A DNA stretch of 64,000 nt from Actinomycetota bacterium (GTDB lineage: Bacteria > Actinomycetota > Actinomycetes > Propionibacteriales > Propionibacteriaceae), in the NCBI GenBank assembly GCA_020161755.1, contig JAIUOS010000006.1:1-64000 (forward strand), read 5' to 3'. Both the position numbers and the translations under genes were made by a program. This document shows, one piece after another, positions 16,835 through 25,121 of the stretch. Below the pieces are notes generated by a model. That model saw only the letters and a list, made by a program, of their open reading frames with translations. It had not been told where the DNA came from and ran no database searches. How positions within the stretch are numbered: position 1 is the stretch's first letter; each line of letters begins with the position of its first letter.

Positions 16835-16858
16835 TGACAAGGAGCGATGGAGGTGCTG

Positions 16859-17182
16859 ATGGAACAGCTGTCACACGAGTCTTCCTGTTCCCACGATTCC
16901 GGGCACGGGTACCTCGACCACAAGGACGAGTACCTGCGCCGGTTGAAGCGGATCGAGGGCCAGGCCCGGGGCCTCCAGCGCATGGTCGACGAGGAGCAGT
17001 ACTGCATCGACGTCCTCACCCAGGTCTCCGCGATGACCAAGGCCCTCGAGGCCCTCGCCCTCGCGATGCTCGACGAGCACCTCAGCCACTGCGTGGTCCG
17101 GGCGGCCCGGGCCGGTGGCGAGGAGGCCGACCTCAAGCTCCGCGAGGCCTCCGCGGCCATCGCCCGGCTCGTCCGTTCCTGA
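16859..17182 (+). CDS. csoR: copper-sensing repressor CsoR
   Basis: 107 residues from the ATG at 16859, preferred because GGAGG (16849-16853) precedes it; an ATG at 16847 in the same frame would add four residues. The Cu(I) ligands are C49, H74 and C78, with the C-x24-H-x3-C spacing of characterised CsoR proteins. The His/Cys-rich N-terminus (SHESSCSHDSGHGYLDH) may add metal affinity. The all-helical dimer-tetramer binds the operator at 16815-16834. It is the first gene of the operon with copZ (31 bases on) and copA. Confidence 0.93.
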   Translation: MEQLSHESSCSHDSGHGYLDHKDEYLRRLKRIEGQARGLQRMVDEEQYCIDVLTQVSAMTKALEALALAMLDEHLSHCVVRAARAGGEEADLKLREASAAIARLVRS

Positions 17183-17213
17183 GCCCACCGGCTCGACTCC
17201 ACGAAAGGCAGAG

Positions 17214-17420
17214 ATGATCACCAGCTACACCGTCACCGGCATGACCTGCAACCACTGCGCGCACGCGGTCACCGAGGAGGTCTCCGCGGTCCCCGGCGTC
17301 ACCGGGGTGAACGTCACCCTCGAGACCGGCGCGCTCGACGTCACGTCCGACGCCCCGGTCGACTTCGACCGAATCGTCGAGGCCGTCTACGAGGCCGGCG
17401 AGCAGTACAGCGTCGCCTGA
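17214..17420 (+). CDS. copZ: copper chaperone CopZ (HMA domain)
   Basis: A 68-residue single HMA domain with the Cu(I)-binding loop GMTCNHC (C12, C15) after the first beta strand and the usual beta-alpha-beta-beta-alpha-beta length. It shuttles Cu(I) to the CopA ATPase and to CsoR in the cytoplasm. AAAGG stands about 9 bases before the ATG. It lies between csoR and copA, which are clear partners. Confidence 0.93.
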   Translation: MITSYTVTGMTCNHCAHAVTEEVSAVPGVTGVNVTLETGALDVTSDAPVDFDRIVEAVYEAGEQYSVA

Positions 17421-17429
17421 GCCCCGCGT

Positions 17430-17502
17430 GGACCGAAAGGGGACAGTCCCCTTTTGGTCCACACCCCCGCGAAACGGAAGGGGACAGTCCCCTTTCGTCT
17501 CG
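17430..17502. repeat. two GGGGACAGTCCCC hairpins inside the cop operon
   Basis: Two hairpins in a row: 17430-17460 (GGACC-GAAAGGGGAC with its complement) and about 17469-17502 (GAAACGGAAGGGGACAG with its complement). They fill the copZ-copA gap. Elsewhere in the window the same hairpins lie at gene ends, so here they could attenuate copA transcription relative to copZ or stabilise the copZ message. Confidence 0.8.
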
Positions 17503-17528
17503 CGCACACCAGGAAAGGGAGCCCACGC

Positions 17529-19757
17529 ATGACCACCCAGGAACGGGAGTCGGTCGAACTCGACATCTCGGGCATGACCTGCGCCTCCTGCGCGGCCCGG
17601 ATCGAGAAGAAGCTGAACAAGCTGGACGGGGTGCAGGCGTCGGTGAACTACGCCACCGAGAAGGCGCTGGTGCTGCACCCCACCCTGGTCTCGGTGGACG
17701 ACCTCATCCAGGTCGTGCAGAACACCGGCTACGACGCGGCCCTGCCCACCCCGGACGCCCAGCCGGTCGACCACGCCGCCGCGCTGCGGACGCGGCTCGT
17801 CTGGGCGGCCGTCCTCGGCGTCCCGGTGATCGCCCTGGCGATGGTGCCGGCGCTCCAGTTCCCGGGCTGGCAGTGGCTGAGCCTGGCGCTCACCGTCCCG
17901 ATCTACGCGTGGGCGGCCTGGCCGTTCCACCACTCCGCCCTGGTGAACGCCCGGCACGGCGCGACCACGATGGACACCCTGATCAGTCTCGGCACCACCG
18001 CCGCGTTCCTGTGGTCGGTGTACGCGCTGGCTTTCGGCGAGGCCGGGCACATCGGCTACACCCACCCGTTCGAGTTCAGCCTGATGCGCGGCGACGGGGC
18101 GGCCAACATCTACTTCGAGGCCGTGGCCGGCATCGTGGTGTTCCTGCTGCTCGGCCGCTACATCGAGGCCCGGTCGAAGGCGGCGGCCGGCGAGGCCGTC
18201 CGTGCCCTGCTGCACCTGGGCGCGACGGAGGCGACGCTGCTCACTGCTGATGGTGAGAGCCGCGTCCCGATCGACTTCCTCAAGGTCGGCGACCGGTTCG
18301 TGGTTCGACCCGGCGAGAAGGTGGCCACCGACGGCGAGGTCGTCGAGGGCTTCTCCGCGATCGACAACTCACTGGTCACCGGCGAGTCCGTCCCCGTGGA
18401 CGTGGTCGCCGGGGACGCGGTGATCGGCGCCACCGTCAACACCACCGGCCGTCTGGTCGTCCGCGCCACCAGGGTCGGGAGGGACACCCAGCTCGCCCAC
18501 ATCGCGCGGCTGGTCGAGGAGGCCCAGACCGGCAAGACCCGCGTCCAGGCCCTGGCCGACCGCATCTCGGCGGTCTTCGTGCCGGTCGTGCTGGTGCTCG
18601 CCCTGCTCACCCTCGTCGGGTGGCTGCTGGCGGCCGAAAGCCTGTCGTTCGCCGCCGCCTCGGCCGTGGCCGTCCTGATCATCGCCTGCCCCTGCGCGCT
18701 CGGGCTGGCCACCCCGACCGCGCTCCTGGTGGGCACCGGACGCGGCGCGCAGCTCGGCATCGTGATCCGCGGGCCCGAGGCGCTGGAGCGCGCCCGCGAG
18801 ATCGACACGATCGTGCTCGACAAGACCGGCACTGTCACCACCGGCCAGATGGCCGTGGTCGGCGTCCACCCGGCGCCCGGGACGGACGCGGCCGAGCTGC
18901 TCCGCTTCGCCGGTGCGGCCGAGTCCGGCTCCGAGCACCCCATCGCCCGGGCGATCGCCGCGCACGCCGCGTCCGACCTGACGGTGACCAGCCTCACCAA
19001 CACGCCCGGCCGGGGGATCACCGCCCTGATCGACGGCCGCGAGGTGCGGGTCGGCCGCCCGGAGTGGGTGGGGGTCGCGAATCCTGATCCCGATGCCACC
19101 CAGGGCCTCGGAACGGCCCCGGGCGACGATCGAGCCGGGGAATCGCGGCACGCCTCGGCAGCGACCGAGGTCGCCGTCGCGTGGGACGGTCGGTTCCGCG
19201 GCACGATCGCCGTGGCCGACACCGTCAAGGACACCTCCGCCGAGGCCATCCGGCGCTTCCGGGCGCTCGGCCTGACCCCGATCCTCCTCACCGGCGACAA
19301 CCGCGCGACCGCGTCCGCGGTGGCGGCCGAGGTCGGCATCGACGAGGTCGTCGCCGACGTGCTGCCCGAGGACAAGGTGGCCCAGGTCGCCCTCCTCCAG
19401 CAGCAGGGACGCCGGGTGGCGATGGTCGGCGACGGGGTCAACGACTCGGCGGCCCTCACCCAGGCCGACCTCGGCATCGCGCTGGGCACCGGCACCGACG
19501 CGGCGATCCAGGCCGCCGACCTCACCCTGATGCGCGGCGACCTGCGGGTGGCCGCCGACGCGATCCGGCTCTCCCGCGCCACCCTGCGCCGGATCAAGGG
19601 CAACCTGTTCTGGGCCTTCGCCTACAACGTGGCCGCGATCCCGCTGGCCGCGCTCGGGTTCCTGAACCCGATGATCGCCGGCGCCGCGATGGCCTTCTCG
19701 AGCGTGTTCGTGGTGCTGAACAGCCTGCGCCTGCGCGGCTTCCGTCCGCAGTCCTGA
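17529..19757 (+). CDS. copA: Cu(I)-exporting P1B-type ATPase CopA
   Basis: 742 residues. One N-terminal HMA domain (GMTCASC, C18/C21), eight transmembrane helices, the actuator-domain TGES, the copper-selective CPC in IIACPCALGLATPTA (about 380-395), the phosphorylation motif DKTGT (about 431), the SEHP of the nucleotide-binding domain, and GDGVNDSAAL. All essential motifs are intact. It pumps Cu(I) out of the cytoplasm. AAAGGGAG precedes the ATG at 17529. The nucleotide-binding domain carries a low-complexity, Ala/Gly/Asp-rich loop (around residues 516-545). Confidence 0.95.
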   Translation: MTTQERESVELDISGMTCASCAARIEKKLNKLDGVQASVNYATEKALVLHPTLVSVDDLIQVVQNTGYDAALPTPDAQPVDHAAALRTRLVWAAVLGVPVIALAMVPALQFPGWQWLSLALTVPIYAWAAWPFHHSALVNARHGATTMDTLISLGTTAAFLWSVYALAFGEAGHIGYTHPFEFSLMRGDGAANIYFEAVAGIVVFLLLGRYIEARSKAAAGEAVRALLHLGATEATLLTADGESRVPIDFLKVGDRFVVRPGEKVATDGEVVEGFSAIDNSLVTGESVPVDVVAGDAVIGATVNTTGRLVVRATRVGRDTQLAHIARLVEEAQTGKTRVQALADRISAVFVPVVLVLALLTLVGWLLAAESLSFAAASAVAVLIIACPCALGLATPTALLVGTGRGAQLGIVIRGPEALERAREIDTIVLDKTGTVTTGQMAVVGVHPAPGTDAAELLRFAGAAESGSEHPIARAIAAHAASDLTVTSLTNTPGRGITALIDGREVRVGRPEWVGVANPDPDATQGLGTAPGDDRAGESRHASAATEVAVAWDGRFRGTIAVADTVKDTSAEAIRRFRALGLTPILLTGDNRATASAVAAEVGIDEVVADVLPEDKVAQVALLQQQGRRVAMVGDGVNDSAALTQADLGIALGTGTDAAIQAADLTLMRGDLRVAADAIRLSRATLRRIKGNLFWAFAYNVAAIPLAALGFLNPMIAGAAMAFSSVFVVLNSLRLRGFRPQS

Positions 19758-19769
19758 GCCCGGGCCCCC

Positions 19770-19925
19770 GGACCAAATCGGGGACGGTTCCCAACTCGGT
19801 CCCGGACCAAATCGGGGACGGTTCCCAACTCGGTCCCGGACCGAGTTGGGGACGGACTCCGGGCGCAGGATGGTGATGTGTCCCCTTTGTCCGCCAAATT
19901 CTGGCGGATTCAAGAACCGTCCCCG
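19770..19925. repeat. tandem GGACCGAGTTGGG-type hairpins followed by composite element copy B (reversed)
   Basis: Three 34-bp units run from 19770 to about 19858 (GGGGACGGTTCCCAACTCGG twice, then GGACCGAGTTGGGGACGG). They are followed by a reverse-orientation copy of the composite element (19839-19925), recognisable by TGTCCCCTTTGTCCGCC and the CCGCCAAATTCTGGCGG palindrome. The block separates copA from the DUF4956 operon. The remaining 19926-20029 bases are the leader of that operon. Confidence 0.85.
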
Positions 19926-20029
19926 GGTTCGGGCGGCGGAGGCTCACAACAGGCTCACAGACTTCTTCGGGGTAACTGACAAGACCGTAGGGCTGACTGG
20001 TTGTCACGCAACCGAACAAGGAGCCCCAC

Positions 20030-20680
20030 GTGTCCCCACTGCTTCTCGCCGCCGACCTGGTGGCCATCCTCGTCCTCGTCTTCGGGCTCTTCGTGCCCCG
20101 GCACCACCGCCGTGACCTCGTCGTCGCCTTCCTGGTGGTCAACGTCGGCGTCCTCGCCATCATGGCCACCCTCTCGGCGGTCTCCGTCGGCGTCGGGGTG
20201 GGGCTGGGCCTGTTCGGCGTCCTGTCGATCATCCGCCTCCGGTCGGAGGAACTCAGCCAGCACGAGGTGGCCTACTACTTCGCCGCTCTGGCCCTGGGCC
20301 TCCTCGCCGGCAGCACCGGCCTCTCGGAGTACCTCGTCGCCGGCCTGATGGCGATGGTCCTGGCCACCCTGTTCATCGGCGACCACCCGCGGATCGCGCG
20401 CGGCTCCACCCGCCAGCAGCTGGTGCTCGACCGGGCCCACAACGACGACGACCTGCTGCGCAACCACGTCGAGTCGATCGTCGGTGAGGGCATCCAGTCC
20501 CTCACCGTCCTCAAGACCGACCTGGTCAACGACACCACCACCGTCGAGGTGCGCTACAGCCGTCCCGCCGAACCCCGTGGACGTGGACGTGGACGCGGAC
20601 GCCGCGCCGTCGCCGCAGCCCCCACCGGGACGCCGGCCGAGGCCCGCGTCGAGGAGTCCACCACGGCAGGTGTGCGATGA
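20030..20680 (+). CDS. DUF4956 membrane protein
   Basis: 216 residues from GTG 20030 with AAGGAG at 20018-20023. Four to five transmembrane helices occupy residues 1 to about 115, with the family segment GLFGVLSIIRLRSEELSQHE (about 63-82). A soluble C-terminal domain follows (LTVLKTDLVNDTTTVEVRYS) and ends in an Arg/Gly-rich tail. The function of DUF4956 is unknown, but these genes recur beside VTC-domain polyphosphate polymerases and CotH kinases. The stop overlaps the next start by 4 bases, so a membrane partner role for the VTC protein is likely. Confidence 0.87.
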   Translation: MSPLLLAADLVAILVLVFGLFVPRHHRRDLVVAFLVVNVGVLAIMATLSAVSVGVGVGLGLFGVLSIIRLRSEELSQHEVAYYFAALALGLLAGSTGLSEYLVAGLMAMVLATLFIGDHPRIARGSTRQQLVLDRAHNDDDLLRNHVESIVGEGIQSLTVLKTDLVNDTTTVEVRYSRPAEPRGRGRGRGRRAVAAAPTGTPAEARVEESTTAGVR

Positions 20681-21480
20681 ACATCGACGACCTCCCCACG
20701 ATCAGCCTCGAGCAGCTGCTCGACCGCGCGGCCCTCCAGACCCGCGTCGACCGCAAGTACCTCCTGGACGCCGCCGCGCTCCCGTCCGTCCTGGACGCGG
20801 TCGCCGGACGCGTGGAGGTGCTCAGCATCAACGGCACCCGCCGCTTCGCCTACCGCTCCACCTACTTCGACACCCCCGAGCTGGACGCCTTCCACCTCGC
20901 CGGACGCGGACGCCGCCGCCGGTTCAAGGTGCGGACGCGGGTCTACCGCCAGTCGGGCGAGACCTGGCTGGAGGTCAAGACCCGGGGCCCGCGCGGCACC
21001 ACGGTCAAGGACCGGCTGCCCTACGACCTGGCCGACGCCGGACGCCTCACCGCCGACGGCCGGGCCTTCATCGCCGGCGTGCTGGCCGACAACCGCGTCC
21101 GCGACGTCGACGTGACCGGGCTCGTCCCGTCGCTGCACACCGCCTACGACCGCACCACGATGCTGCTCGGCGCCGGGTCCGTCGTCAGCCGGGCGACCAT
21201 CGACTCCGGGCTGGTCTGGCGCCGTCCGGGCTCGACCGTGACCTCCACGGTGCCCGGCACGGTGATCGTCGAGACCAAGGGCGGCTCCACCCCGTCCGTG
21301 CTCGACCGGGCCCTGTGGCGCGGCGGCACCCGTCCCAGCCGGGTCAGCAAGTACGGCACCGGCCTGGCCGTCCTCGACGACGACCTGCCCGACCTGAAGT
21401 GGCACCGCCTCCTCACCCGACTCCCCGCAGAAAAGGGGACTGCCCCCCTTTCTGCGGCCGAGAACACCCGAACTGCCTGA
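20677..21480 (+). CDS. VTC-domain polyphosphate polymerase
   Basis: 267 residues forming a VTC/CYTH-like tunnel domain. Visible basic and acidic tunnel residues are VDRKYLLD (about 23-30), RSTYFDTPELDAF, RRRRFKVRTRVY (about 83-94), WLEVKTRGPRGTTVKDRL (about 100-117), VIVETKGG and RVSKYGTG. Yeast Vtc4 uses this fold to polymerise polyphosphate from ATP at a membrane. Here there is no membrane segment, so the coupled DUF4956 protein may supply it. The last 17 or so residues (AEKGTAPLSAAENTRTA) are encoded by a GGGGAC-type hairpin repeat. ATGA overlap with the upstream gene. Confidence 0.88.
   Translation: MNIDDLPTISLEQLLDRAALQTRVDRKYLLDAAALPSVLDAVAGRVEVLSINGTRRFAYRSTYFDTPELDAFHLAGRGRRRRFKVRTRVYRQSGETWLEVKTRGPRGTTVKDRLPYDLADAGRLTADGRAFIAGVLADNRVRDVDVTGLVPSLHTAYDRTTMLLGAGSVVSRATIDSGLVWRRPGSTVTSTVPGTVIVETKGGSTPSVLDRALWRGGTRPSRVSKYGTGLAVLDDDLPDLKWHRLLTRLPAEKGTAPLSAAENTRTA
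21425..21457. repeat. GGGGAC-type hairpin inside the VTC coding sequence
   Basis: CCGCAGAAAAGGGGAC and its inverse complement form a 33-bp hairpin of the same family as the intergenic ones, read in frame as the C-terminal tail of the VTC protein. The stop codon follows 21 bases later. Confidence 0.85.
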
Positions 21481-21502
21481 ACACCCGACAAGGAACCCTG
21501 AT

Positions 21503-23032
21503 ATGAACGCCTTCCGCAAGCCCGACCAGACCATCGCCAAGCGGGTCGCCGTCGCCGTCGCCGCACTGGTGGCCAGCGTCACCCTGGTGGCGTGCTCGGC
21601 CACCGCCACGACGTCCACCGGCACCACGGCGAGCAGCTCGTCCAGCACGCTGGCCAGCTCGGCCACCGCGGCCCTCGCCGACAACGTCGAGAGCCACGCC
21701 GAGGACGGCGACACCGACTACGACGCGGCCGACGCCACCACGATCACGCTGGCCGACGGCGCGTCCACGTCCAGCAGCTCCGACGGCGTGGGGATCTCCG
21801 GAGACACGGTGACGATCACCGCGCCCGGCACCTACATCCTCACCGGCACCCTCACCGACGGCCAGGTCGTGGTGAACAGCGACGCCGAGGGCAAGGTGCG
21901 GATCGTGCTCGACAACGCGTCCATCACGAACGCGGACGGCTCCGCGGTCGTGATCACCGCCGCCGACGAGGCGGTCCTGGTGCTGGCCGACGGCTCGTCC
22001 AACGCGATCACTGACGGCACCGGCTACGACATCTCCGCGGACGACGCCCCCAACGCGGCGCTGTTCTCGATGGCCGACCTGACCATCGGCGGGACGGGGT
22101 CACTGACCGTCACCGGCAACACCAACGACGGCATCGCCAGCAAGGACGGCCTGGTCATCACCGGCGGGACGATCACCGTCACCGCGGCCGACGACGGCAT
22201 CCGCGGCAAGGACTACCTGATCATCTCCGACGGCACGGTCACCGTGACCGCCGAGGGCGACGGGCTGAAGTCCGACAACGAGACCGACGACACCGTGGGC
22301 TACGTCCTCATCCAGGGCGGGACGGTCGAGGTCGCCGCCGGCGACGACGGCGTCCACGCCGAGGGCGACCTCGCGATCGAGGGCGGCACCGTCACGATCA
22401 CGAAGTCGAACGAGGGCCTGGAGGGCTCCACCGTCACGATCGCCGGCGGCACCACCAGCGTGACCGCGTCCGACGACGGCCTGAACGCCACCCAGGGCTC
22501 CACCACCACCGACGGCCAGGGCCAGGGCGGGGGCGGCATGGGCAACGACGGCTCGCTGCTGACCATCAGCGGCGGCACGCTCACCGTCGACTCCGGAGGT
22601 GACGGCCTCGACTCCAACGGGACGATCTCGATCACCGGCGGCACCACCACCGTCGCCGGGCCGACCAACGCCGGCAACGGCGCGCTCGACTCCAACGGCG
22701 GCATCACCGTCACCGGCGGCACGCTGCTGGCCGGCGGCTCGGCCGGCATGGCCGAGAGCCCCGACGCGACGTCCACCACCGGCTGGGTCGCGGTGTCGTT
22801 CGCCTCCGCGATCCCCGCGGGCAGCACGATCACCGTGGTGAAGGACGGCGATGTGATCGCCACGTTCACCACCACCAAGGAGACCGCCACCCTCGTGGTC
22901 GCCGCGGACGGCATCACCAGCGGTGAGAGCTACGAGATCGCCGTCGACGGCACCACCAACACCACCGTCACGGCCGGCCAGGCACTCGCCGGCAGCATGG
23001 GCGGCGGTGGCGGTGGGGGGCGGCGGCCGTGA
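21503..23032 (+). CDS. Cthe_2159-like beta-helix lipoprotein
   Basis: 509 residues with a lipoprotein signal (ASVTLVAC, lipidated C31) and a Ser/Thr-rich linker. From about 105 to 430 there are repeated beta-helix turns of the form GGTVTVTAxDDGI (for example GGTITVTAADDGIRGKDYLI), the Cthe_2159 pattern. Cthe_2159 of Clostridium thermocellum is a polysaccharide-binding, calcium-containing beta-helix; the Asp-rich turns here suit calcium. A small beta domain (GWVAVSFASAIPAGSTITVV) and a Gly-rich C-terminus follow. It probably sits on the outer membrane face and binds an acidic or phosphorylated polymer. The stop overlaps the next start by 4 bases. Confidence 0.85.
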   Translation: MNAFRKPDQTIAKRVAVAVAALVASVTLVACSATATTSTGTTASSSSSTLASSATAALADNVESHAEDGDTDYDAADATTITLADGASTSSSSDGVGISGDTVTITAPGTYILTGTLTDGQVVVNSDAEGKVRIVLDNASITNADGSAVVITAADEAVLVLADGSSNAITDGTGYDISADDAPNAALFSMADLTIGGTGSLTVTGNTNDGIASKDGLVITGGTITVTAADDGIRGKDYLIISDGTVTVTAEGDGLKSDNETDDTVGYVLIQGGTVEVAAGDDGVHAEGDLAIEGGTVTITKSNEGLEGSTVTIAGGTTSVTASDDGLNATQGSTTTDGQGQGGGGMGNDGSLLTISGGTLTVDSGGDGLDSNGTISITGGTTTVAGPTNAGNGALDSNGGITVTGGTLLAGGSAGMAESPDATSTTGWVAVSFASAIPAGSTITVVKDGDVIATFTTTKETATLVVAADGITSGESYEIAVDGTTNTTVTAGQALAGSMGGGGGGGRRP

Positions 23033-23994
23033 CCACCCCCACCGTCCCTGATGAGCGGCGGGACGCCCGCCGGGTGCATACCCGGCGGGCCGTCCTGACC
23101 GGCGGCCTCGGCGGCCTGCTCGCCATCGGCGGCGGCACCGCGTGGGCGCTGGACCGCTTCGTCATCGAACACGTCGAGGCCACCAACACCTCCACCATCG
23201 AGTCCAGCACGGTCACCTCGGTCGACGAGGCGACCAACGGCGCGTTCACCTCCGATACCTACACCTCCGACACGGCGACCATCACCGTCACGAAGCACAC
23301 CAGCGGTTCGGGGAACGACGCCCTGGCCTGGTTCGTGGCCGACATCACGGTCAGCGACGCCACCATCGTCCGATCGGCGTTCGCCGACGACGAGTTCGGG
23401 GAGAACATCATCGCCTACCCCTCGACGATCGCCGCCCAGGTGGGCGCGGTGCTGGCCCTCAACGGCGACTACTACGGGTTCCGCGACACCGGCATCGTGA
23501 TCCGCAACGGTGTCGCCTACCGCGACAAGGGCGCCCGCCAGGGCCTGGCCTTCCGTGCGGACGGGTCGATGCGGCTGTACGACGAGACCACCACCACCGC
23601 CGCCAAGCTGCTGGCTGACGGCGTCTGGAACACCCTCTCGTTCGGGCCCGGCCTGGTCTCGGACGGGGCGGTCATCAGCGGCATCGACGACGTCGAGATC
23701 GACACCAACGTGGGCAACCACTCGGTGCAGGGGACGCAGCCGCGCACCGGCGTCGGCGTGATCGCCGACAACCACTTCCTGTTCGTGGTGGTGGACGGAC
23801 GCAGCACCGGCTACAGCCGCGGCGTCACGATGAGCGAGTTCGCGAAGCTGTTCGTCGACCTCGGCGCGACCGTGGCCTACAACCTCGACGGCGGCGGCTC
23901 CTCGACGATGGTCTTCAACGGCACGCTGGTCAACAACCCGCTCGGCCGCGGCCAGGAGCGGGGCACGTCCGACATCCTCTACGTGGCCGGGTGA
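23029..23994 (+). CDS. phosphodiester glycosidase family protein (NAGPA domain)
   Basis: 321 residues. A twin-arginine-containing, hydrophobic N-terminus (RRVHTRRAVLTGGLGGLLAI, about 14-33) suggests export. The NAGPA domain shows VGAVLALNGDYYGFRDTG (about 140-157), GPGLVSDG, RTGVGVIADNHFLFVVVDGR and NLDGGGSSTM (about 284-293). The family removes GlcNAc-1-phosphate-type caps by cleaving the phosphodiester-linked sugar. In this operon it could trim or remodel a phosphodiester-linked surface glycan. Translationally coupled on both sides (GTGA overlaps). Confidence 0.88.
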   Translation: MTTPTVPDERRDARRVHTRRAVLTGGLGGLLAIGGGTAWALDRFVIEHVEATNTSTIESSTVTSVDEATNGAFTSDTYTSDTATITVTKHTSGSGNDALAWFVADITVSDATIVRSAFADDEFGENIIAYPSTIAAQVGAVLALNGDYYGFRDTGIVIRNGVAYRDKGARQGLAFRADGSMRLYDETTTTAAKLLADGVWNTLSFGPGLVSDGAVISGIDDVEIDTNVGNHSVQGTQPRTGVGVIADNHFLFVVVDGRSTGYSRGVTMSEFAKLFVDLGATVAYNLDGGGSSTMVFNGTLVNNPLGRGQERGTSDILYVAG

Positions 23995-25121
23995 GCCCGA
24001 TGATCGTCCTGATCCCCAGTTACGAGCCGGACGACCGGCTGCCCGCCCTCGTCGCCGACCTGACCGGCTTCGCCGGCGTCCGGGTCGTCGTTGTCGACGA
24101 CGGCAGCGGCCCCGACTACGCCCCGGTGTTCGCCCGGACGGCGTCCGCCGGCGCCCGGGTGCTGACCGGCGAGGTGAACCGCGGCAAGGGCGCGGCGCTG
24201 CGCGTCGGCTTCGCCCACATCCGGGCCGAGCACCCCGGCGAACCTGTGGTGTGCGCGGACAGCGATGGCCAGCACACCGTGCTGGACATCCTGCGCGTGG
24301 CCGCGGCCATCGCCGACGGCGACCGGGTGCAGCCGGACATGGTGCTGGGCGTCCGCCGGTTCACCGGACGGGTGCCGCTGCGCAGCCGGGTGGGCAACGT
24401 GTTCACCGCCGGGCTGTTCGCGCTGGTCACCGGCTGCCGGATCACCGACACCCAGACCGGGCTGCGCGGCTACCCCCACCGCACCCTGGCCTGGCTCGAG
24501 GAGGTACCCGGGGACCGGTTCGAGTACGAGCTGAACCTGCTGCTCCGCGCGGCGCGCGAGCGCCTGCGGATCGAGCAGGTCGAGATCGCCACCGTCTACC
24601 TGGCCGACAACGCCTCCTCGCACTTCCGCCCGGTGCTGGACTCACTGCGGGTGCTGCGCCCGCTGGCCGGCTACGCGGCGTCCTCGCTGGCCGGGTTCGG
24701 CGTGGACGCGGCCGCGCTGTTCGTCCTGTACGCGGTGTCGGGCAACCTGGCGCTGTCCGTCGTGGCGGCCCGGCTGCTCAGCGCGACCGTGAACTTCCTG
24801 CTCAACCGGCACGTCGTGTTCGGCGCGGCCCGGGCGCCGCTGTGGCCGGCGGTGCGTCGGTACGCGCTGCTGGCGGCCGGCATCCTGGCGGCCAACCTGG
24901 CCCTGATGGAATTGCTCACCCCGGCGCTCGGCGTGGTCGTGGCCAAGGTGCTGACCGAGGTCGGGCTGTTCGCGGTCGGCTATGCCGTCCAGAGCCGCCT
25001 GGTCTTCGCCGCGCCGGCCCGGCCCGCGGTGCGCGAGGGCGGGACGACCGTCCACCCGGAGGGACGGGTCAGGAGCCGAGCGCGGGGGACGACGACTCCG
25101 GCGGTGCGAAGGTTGCGGTGA
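23991..25121 (+). CDS. fused GT2 glycosyltransferase - GtrA membrane protein
   Basis: 376 residues. The N-terminal GT2 domain (1 to about 225) has VVVVDDGSG (32-40), GKGAALRVGF, the metal-binding CADSDGQHT (about 86-94) and the acceptor-loop ITDTQTGLRGYP, as in dolichol/undecaprenyl-phosphate sugar synthases. The GtrA domain (about 230-345) has four transmembrane helices and the FLLNRHVVF motif. The pair would make an undecaprenyl-phosphate sugar and move it across the membrane. The 30-residue Arg-rich tail after the last helix is unusual and overlaps the convergent GT4 gene by 53 bp. GTGA overlap with the upstream gene. Confidence 0.9.
   Translation: MSPMIVLIPSYEPDDRLPALVADLTGFAGVRVVVVDDGSGPDYAPVFARTASAGARVLTGEVNRGKGAALRVGFAHIRAEHPGEPVVCADSDGQHTVLDILRVAAAIADGDRVQPDMVLGVRRFTGRVPLRSRVGNVFTAGLFALVTGCRITDTQTGLRGYPHRTLAWLEEVPGDRFEYELNLLLRAARERLRIEQVEIATVYLADNASSHFRPVLDSLRVLRPLAGYAASSLAGFGVDAAALFVLYAVSGNLALSVVAARLLSATVNFLLNRHVVFGAARAPLWPAVRRYALLAAGILAANLALMELLTPALGVVVAKVLTEVGLFAVGYAVQSRLVFAAPARPAVREGGTTVHPEGRVRSRARGTTTPAVRRLR

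Noticed and set aside
16409-16858. The dnaB-csoR spacer as the chromosomal origin.
   Set aside because: Only a few DnaA-like boxes, no AT-rich unwinding stretch, and no dnaA or dnaN next to it.
19060-19170. In-frame repeat insertion in copA.
   Set aside because: The Ala/Gly/Asp-rich loop is low complexity but matches none of the repeat families found here.
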